The position numbers and the translations under genes are program-made. Below are positions 1-64,000 of a DNA stretch of 64,000 nt, piece by piece; the stretch's first letter is position 1, and every line of letters begins with the position of its first letter. The notes beneath the pieces were generated by a model. The model was not told where the DNA came from. It searched no databases and worked only from the letters and a program-made list of their open reading frames with translations. The stretch lies in NCBI RefSeq assembly GCF_932526225.1, contig NC_064047.1, forward strand, positions 13,900,460 to 13,964,459, in the 5' to 3' direction. The stretch comes from Nematostella vectensis (Eukaryota > Cnidaria > Anthozoa > Actiniaria > Edwardsiidae).

Positions 1-3000
1 GTCAGCTATAGTCACAGCTATAACAAACACGGCATAGAATAGTCAGCTATAGTCACAGCTATATCAAGCACAGCATAGAATAGTCAGCTATACTCACAGC
101 TATAACAAGCACGGCATAGAATAGTCAGCTATAGTCACAGCTATAACGAGCACGGCATAGAATAGTCAGCCATAGTCACAGCTATAACAAGCACGGCATA
201 GAATAGTCAGCTATAGTCACAGCTATATCCAGTATGGCATAGAATAGTCAGCTATAGTCACAGCTATATCAAGCACAGCATAGAATAGTCAGCTATAGTC
301 ACAGCTATATCAAGCACAGCATAGAATAGTCAGCTATAGTCACAGCTATATCAAGCACAGCAAAGAATAGTCAGCTATAGTCACAGCTATAACCAGTATG
401 GCATAGAATAGTCAGCTATAGTCACAGCTATAACCAGTATGGCATAGAATAGTCAGATATAGTCACAGCTATAACCAGTATGGCATAGAATAGTCAGCTT
501 TAGTCACAGCGATAACAAGCACAGCATAGAATAGTCAACTATAGTCCCAGCTATATCAAGCACAGCATAGAATAGTCAGCTATAGTCACAGCTATATCAA
601 GCACAGCATAGAATAGTCAGCTATAGTCACAGCTATAACAAGCACAGCATAGAATAGTCAGCTATAGTCACAGCTATATCAAGCACAGCATAGAATAGTC
701 AGCTATAGTCACAGCTATAACAAGCACGGCTTAGAATAGTCAGCTATAGTCACAGCTATAACAAGCACAGCATAGAATAGTCAGCTATAGTCACAGCTAT
801 ATCAAGCACAGCATAGAATAGTCAGCTATAGTCACAGCTATAACAAGCACGGCATAGAATAGTCAGCTATAGTCACAGCTATAACAAGCACGGCATAGAA
901 TAGTCAGCTATAGTCACAGCTATAACAAGCACAGCATAGAATAGTCAGCTATAGTCACAGCTATAACAAGCACAGCATAGAATAGTCAGCTACAGTCACA
1001 GCTATAACAAGCACGGCATAGAATAGTCAGCCATAGTCACAGCTATAACAAGCACGGCATAGAATAGTCAGCTATAGTCACAGCTATATCCAGTATGGCA
1101 TAGAATAGTCAGCTATAGTCACAGCTATATCAAGCACAGCATAGAATAGTCAGCTATAGTCACAGCTATATCAAGCACAGCATAGAATAGTCAGCTATAG
1201 TCACAGCTATATCAAGCACAGCAAAGAATAGTCAGCTATAGTCACAGCTATAACCAGTATGGAATAGAATAGTCAACTATAGTCACAGCTATAACCAGTA
1301 TGGCATAGAATAGTCAGCTATAGTCACAGCGATAACAAGCACAGCATAGAATAGTCAGCTATAGTCACAGCTATAACAAGCACAGCATAGAATAGTCAGC
1401 TATAGTCACAGCTATATCAAGCACAGCATAGAATAGTCAGCTATATTCACAGCTATAACAAGCACGGCATAGAATAGTCAGCTATAGTCACAGCTATAAC
1501 AAGCACGGCATAGAATAGTCAGCTATAGTCACAGCTATAACAAGCACAGCATAGAATAGTCAGCTATAGTCACAGCTATAACAAACACGGCATAGAATAG
1601 TCAGCTATAGTCACAGCTATATCAAGCACAGCATAGAATAGTCAGCTATACTCACAGCTATAACAAGCACGGCATAGAATAGTCAGCTATAGTCACAGCT
1701 ATAACGAGCACGGCATAGAATAGTCAGCCATAGTCACAGCTATAACAAGCACGGCATAGAATAGTCAGCTATAGTCACAGCTATATCCAGTATGGCATAG
1801 AATAGTCAGCTATAGTCACAGCTATATCAAGCACAGCATAGAATAGTCAGCTATAGTCACAGCTATATCAAGCACAGCATAGAATAGTCAGCTATAGTCA
1901 CAGCTATATCAAGCACAGCAAAGAATAGTCAGCTATAGTCACAGCTATAACCAGTATGGCATAGAATAGTCAGCTATAGTCACAGCTATAACCAGTATGG
2001 CATAGAATAGTCAGCTATAGTCACAGCGATAACAAGCACAGCATAGAATAGTCAGCTATAGTCAAAGCTAAAACAAAGATGGCAAAGAATAGTCAGCTAT
2101 AGTCACAGCTAAAACAAAGATGGCAAAGAATAGTCAGCTATAGTCACAGCTATACCAAGCACAGCATAGAATAGTCAGCTATAGTCACAGCTATAACAAG
2201 CACAGCATAGAATAGTCAGCTATAGTCACAGCTATAACAAGCACGGCATAGAATAGTCAGCTATAGTCACAGCTAAAACAAGCACAGCATATAATAGTCA
2301 GCTATAGTCACAGCTATAACAAGCAAAGCATAGAATAGTCAGCTATTGTCACAGCTATAACCAGTATGGCATAGAATAGTCAGCTATAGTCACAGCTATA
2401 ACAAGCACGGCATAGAATAGTCAGCTATAGTCACAGCTATATCCAGTATGGCATAGAATAGTCAGCTATAGTCACAGCTATAACCAGTATGGCATAGAAT
2501 AGTCAGCTATAGTCACAGCTATAACCAGTAAGGCATAGAATAGTCAGCTATAGTCACTGCCATAACAAGCACAGCATAGAATAGTCAGCTATAGTCACTG
2601 CCATAACAAGCACAGCATAGAATAGTCAGCTATAGTCACAGATATAACAAGCACAGCATAGAATATTCAGCTATAGTCACAGCTATAACCAGTATGGCAT
2701 AGAATAGTCAGCTATAATCACAGCTATAACCAACACAGCATAGAATAGTCAGCCATAGTCTCAGCTATAACAAGCACGGCATAGAATAGTCAGCTATAGT
2801 CACAGCTATAAACAGTATGGCATAGAATAGTCAGCTATAGTCACAGCTATAACCAGTATGGCATAGAATAGTCAGCTATAGTCACAGCTATAACCAGTAT
2901 GGCATAGAATAGTCAGCTTTAGTCACAGCGATAACAAGCACAGCATAGAATAGTCAGCTATAGTCCCAGCTATATCAAGCACAGCATAGAATAGTCAGCT

Positions 3001-5930
3001 ATAGTCACAGCTATAACAAGCACAGCATAGAATAGTCAGCTATAGTCACAGCTATATCAAGCACAGCATAGAATAGTCAGCTATAGTCACAGCTATAACA
3101 AGCACGGCATAGAATAGTCAGCTATAGTCACAGCTATAACAAGCACAGCATAGAATAGTCAGCTATAGTCACAGCTATATCAAGCACAGCATAGAATAGT
3201 CAGCTATAGTCACAGCTATAACAAGCACGGCATAGAATAGTCAGCTATAGTCACAGCTATAACAAGCACGGCATAGAATAGTCAGCTATAGTCACAGCTA
3301 TAACAAGCACAGCATAGAATAGTCAGCTATAGTCACAGCTATAACAAACACGGCATAGAATAGTCAGCTATAGTCACAGCTATATCAAGCACAGCATAGA
3401 ATAGTCAGCTATACTCACAGCTATAACAAGCACGGCATAGAATAGTCAGCTATAGTCACAGCTATAACGAGCACGGCATAGAATAGTCAGCCATAGTCAC
3501 AGCTATAACAAGCACGGCATAGAATAGTCAGCTATAGTCACAGCTATATCCAGTATGGCATAGAATAGTCAGCTATAGTCACAGCTATATCAAGCACAGC
3601 ATAGAATAGTCAGCTATAGTCACAGCTATATCAAGCACAGCATAGAATAGTCAGCTATAGTCACAGCTATATCAAGCACAGCAAAGAATAGTCAGCTATA
3701 GTCACAGCTATAACAATTATGGCATAGAATAGTCAGCTATAGTCACAGCTATAACCAGTATGGCATAGAATAGTCAGCTATAGTCACAGCGATAACAAGC
3801 ACAGCATAGAATAGTCAGCTATAGTCACAGCTAAAACAAAGATGGCAAAGAATAGTCAGCTATAGTCACAGCTAAAACAAAGATGGCAAAGAATAGTCAG
3901 CTATAGTCACAGCTATACCAAGCACAGCATAGAATAGTCAGCTATAGTCACAGCTATAACAAGCACAGCATAGAATAGTCAGCTATAGTCACAGCTATAA
4001 CAAGCACGGCATAGAATAGTCAGCTGTAGTCACAGCTAAAACAAGCACAGCATATAATAGTCAGCTATAGTCACAGCTATAACAAGCACAGCATAGAATA
4101 GTCAGCTATTGTCACAGCTATAACCAGTATGGCATAGAATAGTCAGCTATAGTCACAGCTATAACAAGCACAGCATAGAATAGTCAGCTATAGTCACAGC
4201 TATAACCAGCATGGCATAGAATAGTCAGCAATAGTCACAGCTATATCAAGCACAGCATAGAATAGTCAGCTATAGTCACAGCTATAACAAGCACGGCATA
4301 GAATAGTCAGCTATAGTCACAGCTATAACAAGCACGGCATAGAATAGTCAGCTATAGTCACAGCGATAACAAGCACAGTATAGAAGGGTCAGCTATGTCA
4401 CAGCTATAACAAGCACGGCATAGAATAGTCAGCTATAGTCACATCTATAACAAGCACGAAATAGAATAGTCAGCTTTAGTCACAGCTATAACAAGCACAG
4501 CATAGAATAGTCAGCTATAGTCACAGCTATAGCAAGCACGGCATAGAATAGTCAGCTATAGTCACAGCTATAACAAGCACAGCATAGAATAGTAAGCTAT
4601 AGTCACAGCTATAACCAGTATGGCATAGAATAGTCAGCTATAATCACATCTATAACCAACACAGCATAGAATAGTCAGCCATAGTCACAGCTATAACAAG
4701 CACGGCATAGAATAGTCAGCTATAGTCACAGCTATAACCAGTATGGCATAGAAGAGTCAGCTATAGTCACAGCTATAACCAGTATGGCATAGAATAGTCA
4801 GCTATAGTCACAGCTATAACCAGTATGGCATAGAATAGTCAGATATAGTCACAGCTATAACCAGTATGGCATAGAATAGTCAGCTTTAGTCACAGCGATA
4901 ACAAGCACAGCATAGAATAGTCAACTATAGTCCCAGCTATATCAAGCACAGCATAGAATAGTCAGCTATAGTCACAGCTATATCAAGCACAGCATAGAAT
5001 AGTCAGCTATAGTCACAGCTATAACAAGCACAGCATAGAATAGTCAGCTATAGTCACAGCTATATCAAGCACAGCATAGAATAGTCAGCTATAGTCACAG
5101 CTATAACAAGCACGGCTTAGAATAGTCAGCTATAGTCACAGCTATAACAAGCACAGCATAGAATAGTCAGCTATAGTCACAGCTATATCAAGCACAGCAT
5201 AGAATAGTCAGCTATAGTCACAGCTATAACAAGCACGGCATAGAATAGTCAGCTATAGTCACAGCTATAACAAGCACGGCATAAAATAGTCAGCTATAGT
5301 CACAGCTATAACAAGCACAGCATAGAATAGTCAGCTATAGTCACAGCTATAACAAACACGGCATAGAATAGTCAGCTATAGTCACAGCTATATCAAGCAC
5401 AGCATAGAATAGTCAGCTATATTCACAGCTATAACCAGTATGGCATAGAATAGTCAGCTATAGTCACAGCTTTAACCAGTATGGCATAGAATAGTCAGCT
5501 ATAGTCACAGCGATAACAAGCACAGCATAGAATAGTCAGCTATAGTCACAGCTATATCAAGCACAGCATAGAATAGTCAGCTATAGTCACAGCTATAACA
5601 AGCACGGCATAGAATAGTAAGCTATAGTCACAGCTATAACAAGCACAGCATAGAATAGTCAGCTATAGTCACAGCTATAACAAGCACAGCATAGAATAGT
5701 CAGCTATAGTCACAGCTATAACCAGTATGGCATAGAATAGTCAGCTATAGTCACAGCTAAAACAAGCACAGCATATAATAGTCAGCTATAGTCACAGCTA
5801 TATCCAGTATGGCATAGAATAGTCAGCTATAGTCACAGCTATATCAAGCACAGCATAGAATAGTCAGCTATAGTCACAGCTATATCAAGCACAGCATAGA
5901 ATAGTCAGCTATAGTCACAGCTATATCAAG
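1..5930. repeat. Array A: 41-bp minisatellite, about 145 units
   Basis: This near-perfect tandem array has a 41-bp unit built around tagtcagctatagtcacag, with variants ending aacaagcacggca, atcaagcacagca or aaccagtatggca. CAGCTATA occurs twice in each unit. The mixture of variants repeats as larger blocks: the marker variant aacaaacacgg recurs at about 22, 1579, 3342 and 5350. These spacings of roughly 38, 43 and 49 units indicate block duplication. It is intronic to the VWDE-like gene and continues past the left edge. There are no stop-free coding frames of note. Confidence 0.97.
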
Positions 5931-6092
5931 AAGAAGCTATAACCATTTGTGCGGTCACGGTCTTGTGTGCTCTGTGGTCGAGTTGTTGTTACAGGGGCTG
6001 TACAAAAAAGTAATTAAGCAGTAATAGATATTCATTACTTAATAAAATGGATCAGATATCTATATATACGCCGTTTAACTTAGCCTTGGTAC
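5931..6092. other. Intronic stretch between array A and exon i
   Basis: This is unique sequence after the last array unit, including the donor side of exon i. I see no other signal. Confidence 0.6.
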
Positions 6093-59708
<53,616 letters not shown>

Positions 59709-60787
59709 CTACATGGGATATCAACAATGATGTCACGAAACGCACCCATTTTATTTTACTAAAAAACTTGAATTATCACCAGTTCACTTCCAGAGGGGCG
59801 ACGAGGTATGGATTAGAGGAGGTATGGAGTTTTTTTATATCACACATTTTTATAATGTATGCTACAGAAGCATAAGCGCAATTAGCTACGTTAATATTAC
59901 GTTATTATAGGAAATTAACACTGGTAGATATTAACGTCTATTAAATGTACACGTATCAAATTAATATGAATTTTAGCATAACGTATTCAGATAAACTAAA
60001 TAACGCGGATCCAAAAAGATGGCAGAATTGATTTCTTAATTTGATGCTTGGAAATACTTTTCTCATGCCGAAAATGATGACGAGCTAGACCAAACACTAT
60101 GTGAAGTTCCTTATTACTAAGCAGTATGGGTGATGTAGAAGGTATCAGAAGATTTCACCACATTAGATTGATGCATCACAAAAACAATGAGAAACAAAAC
60201 AATAGAACGAAAATACAATAGAACAATGAGGTTATCCAGCCAGTATTCAGATAAACTAAATAACGCGGATCCAAAAAGATGGCAGAATTGATTTCTTAAT
60301 TTGCTGCTTGGAAATACTTTTCTGATGCCGAAAATGATAACGAGCTAGACCAAACACTATGTGAAGTTCCTTATTACTAAGCAGTATGGGTGATGTAGAA
60401 GGTATCAGAAGATTTCACCACATTAGATTGATGCATCACAAAAACAATGAGGAACAAAACAATAGAACGAAAATACAATAGAACAATGAGGTTATCCAGC
60501 CAATCCTGTTAGGGCTTACCAGCGTTCTTCTACACTTCACAGCAGTATTAACTACTTTGTTTTCGATCTTTAATGATTAGTATTAATCATCAGTATTAAC
60601 TTTTCAAATTCGCGTTAACTTAAAAGTGGAGCGTTAGTTTCCCATAATAAGGTATATAGGTCCGCTACTAGCCTCAGTTGTGTTGCACTTTGAGAAGATC
60701 GCCTCTTAGAGCTAGTGGCTTAGAGTTGGCATTGGTTAGGTTCCTTAACCCTAACAGTGTTCCATGTTCGGCGGGTAAGGCCTGAGA
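59709..60787. repeat. Unique intron sequence with a 260-bp tandem duplication
   Basis: Copy 1 is 59983-60242 and copy 2 is 60243-60502, starting gtattcagataaactaaata. They differ at only a few positions (for example gatgcttgg/gctgcttgg and agaaacaa/aggaacaa), so the duplication is recent. No VWD-start exon was found here on the gene strand. Confidence 0.85.
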
Positions 60788-63700
60788 GAGTAGTTGTACA
60801 TTGCAGCAAGAGACACATACCTCGGAGTGGTGGTCAGTATCAATGATATGATAAGAAGGAGTAGTTGTACATACCTCGGTGTGGTGATCAGTATCAATGA
60901 TATGATAAGAAAGAGTAGTTGTACATACCTCGGTGTGGTGGTCATTATCAATAATATGACAAGAAAGAGTAGTTGTACATACCTCGGTGTGGTGGTCAGT
61001 ATCAATGATATGATAAGAAAGAGTAGTTGTACATACCTCGGTGTGGTGGTCAGTATCAATGATATGATAAGAAAGAGTAGTTGTACATACCTCGGTGTGG
61101 TGGTCAGTATCAATGATATGATAAGAAAGAGTAGTTGTACATACCTCGGAGTGGTGGTCAGTATCAATTATATGATAAGAAAGAGTAGTTGTACATACCT
61201 CGGTGTGGTGGTCAGTATCAATGATATGATAAGAAAGAGTAGTTGTACATACCTCGGAGTGGTGGTCAGTATCAATGATATGATAAGAAAGAGTAGTTGT
61301 ACATACCTCGGAGTGGTGGTCATTATCAATGATATGATAAGAAAGAGTAGTTGTACATACCTCGGTGTGGTGGTCATTATCAATGATATGATAAGAAAGA
61401 GTAGTTGTACATACCTCGGTGTGGTGGTCATTATCAATGATATGATAAGAAAGAGTAGTTGCACATACCTCGGTGTGGTGGTCATTATCAATGATATGAT
61501 AAGAAAGAGTAGTTGTACATACCTCGGTGTGGTGGTCAGTATCAATGATATGATAAGAAAGAGTAGTTGTACATACCTCGGTGTGGTGGTCAGTATCAAT
61601 GATATGATAAGAAAGAGTAGTTGTACATACCTCGGTGTGGTGGTCAGTATCAATGACATGATAAGAAAGAGTAGTTGTACATACCTCGGTGTGGTGGTCA
61701 GTATCAATGACATGATAAGAAAGAGTAGTTGTACATACCTCGGTGTGTTGGTCAGTATCAATGATATGATAAGAAAGAGTAGTTGTACATACCTCGGTGT
61801 GGTGGTCATTATCAATGATATGATAAGAAAGAGTAGTTGTACATACCTCGGTGTGGTGGTCAGTATCAATGATATGATAAGAAAGAGTAGTTGTACATAC
61901 CTCGGTGTGGTGGTCAGTATCAATGATATGATAAGAAAGAGTAGTTGTACATACCTCGGTGTGGTGGTCATTATCAATGATATGATAAGAAAGAGTAGTT
62001 GTACATACCTCGGTGTGGTGATCAGTATCAATGATATGATAAGAAAGAGTAGTTGTACATACCTCGGTGTGGTGATCAGTATCAATGATATGATAAGAAA
62101 GAGTAGTTGTACATACCTCGGAGTGGTGGTCAGTATCAATGATATGATAAGAAGGAGTAGTTGTACATACCTCGGTGTGGTGGTCAGTATCAATGATATG
62201 ATAAGAAAGAGTAGTTGTACATACCTCGGAGTGGTGGTCAGTATCAATGATATGATAAGAAAGAGTAGTTGTACATACCTCGGTGTGGTGGTCATTATCA
62301 ATGATATGACAAGAAAGAGTAGTTGTACATACCTCGGTGTGGTGGTCAGTATCAATGATATGACAAGAAAGAGTAGTTGTACATACCTCGGTGTGGTGAT
62401 CAGTATCAATGATATGATAAGAAGGAGTAGTTGTACATACCTCGGTGTGGTGGTCAGTATCAATGATATGACAAGAAAGAGTAGTTGTACATACCTCGGT
62501 GTGGTGGTCATTATCAATGATATGATAAGAAAGAGTAGTTGTACATACCTCGGAGTGGTGGTCAGTATCAATGATATGATAAGAAAGAGTAGTTGTACAT
62601 ACCTCGGTGTGGTGGTCAGTATCAATGATATGATAAAAAGAGTAGTTGTACATACCTCGGAGTGGTGGTCAGTATCAATGATATGATAAGAAAGAGTAGT
62701 TGTACATACCTCGGTGTGGTGGTCATTATCAATGATATGATAAGAAAGAGTAGTTGTACATACCTCGGTGTGGTGGTCATTATCAATGATATGATAAGAA
62801 AGAGTAGTTGTACATACCTCGGTGTGGTGGTCATTATCAATGATATGATAAGAAAGAGTAGTTGTACATACCTCGGTGTGGTGGTCATTATCAATGATAT
62901 GATAAGAAAGAGTAGTTGTACATACCTCGGTGTGGTGGTCAGTATCAATGATATGGTAAGAAAGAGTAGTTGTACATACCTCGGTGTGGTGGTCAGTATC
63001 AATGATATGATAAGAAAGAGTAGTTGTACATACCTCGGTGTGGTGGTCAGTATCAATGACATGATAAGAAAGAGTAGTTGTACATACCTCGGTGTGGTGG
63101 TCAGTATCAATGATATGATAAGAAAGAGTAGTTGTACATACCTCGGTGTGGTGGTCATTATCAATGATATGATAAGAAAGAGTAGTTGTACATACCTCGG
63201 TGTGGTGGTCAGTATCAATGATATGATAAGAAAGAGTAGTTGTACATACCTCGGTGTGGTGGTCAGTATCAATGATATGATAAGAAAGAGTAGTTGTACA
63301 TACCTCGGTGTGGTGCTCATTATCAATGATATGATAAGAAAGAGTAGTTGTACATACCTCGGTGTGGTGATCAGTATCAATGATATGATAAGAAAGAGTA
63401 GTTGTACATACCTCGGTGTGGTGATCAGTATCAATGATATGATAAGAAAGAGTAGTTGTACATACCTCGGAGTGGTGGTCAGTATCAATGATATGATAAG
63501 AAGGAGTAGTTGTACATACCTCGGTGTGGTGGTCAGTATCAATGATATGATAAGAAAGAGTAGTTGTACATACCTCGGAGTGGTGGTCAGTATCAATGAT
63601 ATGATAAGAAAGAGTAGTTGTACATACCTCGGTGTGGTGGTCATTATCAATGATATGACAAGAAAGAGTAGTTGTACATACCTCGGTGTGGTGGTCAGTA

Positions 63701-64000
63701 TCAATGATATGACAAGAAAGAGTAGTTGTACATACCTCGGTGTGGTGATCAGTATCAATGATATGATAAGAAGGAGTAGTTGTACATACCTCGGTGTGGT
63801 GGTCAGTATTAATGATATGACAAGAAAGAGTAGTTGTACATACCTTGGTGTGGTGGTCATTATCAATGATATGATAAGAAAGAGTAGTTGTACATACCTC
63901 GGAGTGGTGATCAGTATCAATGATATGATAAGAAAGAGTAGTTGTACATACCTCGGTGTGGTGGTCAGTATCAATGATATGATAAGAAAGAGTAGTTGTA
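60788..64000 (-). repeat. Array G: 54-bp minisatellite with a splice-donor core, about 59 units in the window
   Basis: On the gene strand each unit is GACCACCACACCGAG, then GTATGTACAACTAC, then TCTTTCTTATCATATCATTGATACT. The period is 18 codons without stops in three of six frames, which produces long open frames on both strands (up to 659 codons at 60674-62653). One unit near 62634 has a 1-base deletion that breaks the frame. Variant order right of 62625 matches that left of it, with an offset of 1349 bp (25 units minus the lost base), so one large block has been duplicated. The array continues past the right edge. Confidence 0.95.

Noticed and set aside
1-5930. CRISPR-like array
   Set aside because: The 41-bp units are contiguous with no unique spacers, and the setting is an animal intron.
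59709-60787. Search for the first VWD exon (GDPHF motif) upstream of exon a
   Set aside because: I found no such motif on the gene strand here; the exon is presumably beyond 64000.
60674-62686. Giant overlapping open frames (659 and 630 codons) as repeat-protein genes
   Set aside because: They are produced by a 54-bp unit without stops in several frames on both strands; there is no codon-level conservation, start context or domain.

Overview
The window is eukaryotic, probably from an animal and most likely an anthozoan cnidarian. The animal call rests on the split secreted multidomain gene described below. The narrower cnidarian call rests on the look of the dispersed repeats and a transposase-type helix-turn-helix fragment, and is from memory only. 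There is no operon structure and no convincing RNA gene.

One gene accounts for all the coding sequence I can defend. It runs on the minus strand and is open at both ends of the window. Nine internal exons can be joined (59708-59487, 50290-50094, 16084-15652, 15305-15176, 13326-13196, 13123-12866, 11894-11780, 8238-7825, 6287-6093). Every junction has AG/GT boundaries and all eight intron phases agree. The 2,095 coding bases give about 698 residues of an extracellular protein of the VWDE type (von Willebrand factor D and EGF domain-containing protein): most of a VWD domain, a long Cys-containing linker with a dibasic RARR site, a conserved Cys-rich middle region, a cadherin-like segment, then EGF modules. 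One in-frame TGA interrupts the VWD domain at 50240-50242.

Only about 3% of the window is coding. The introns are filled with tandem arrays: A (1-5930, 41-bp unit), B (8541-11806, 41 bp), C (18650-23025, ~750-bp units with an internal foldback), D (24640-36760, ~76-bp unit interrupted by five copies of an ~800-bp segment), E (42035-48640, ~49 bp), F (50549-59392, 41 bp) and G (60788 to the right edge, 54 bp). One intron (16085-50093) is 34 kb. Small non-autonomous DNA transposons with terminal inverted repeats lie between the arrays (12085-12278, 17369-17769, 17859-18501, 40802-41282, 48712-48910).

The most striking observation is that array B grows directly out of the end of an exon. Its repeat unit is a copy of the last ~27 coding bases plus the 5' splice site of exon 11894-11780, so the intron holds nearly 80 decoy exon ends. 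Array G also carries a strong 5' splice site (GAG|GTATGT) in every unit, in the phase needed to join the first exon in the window. This suggests the same origin from an exon just beyond the right edge.
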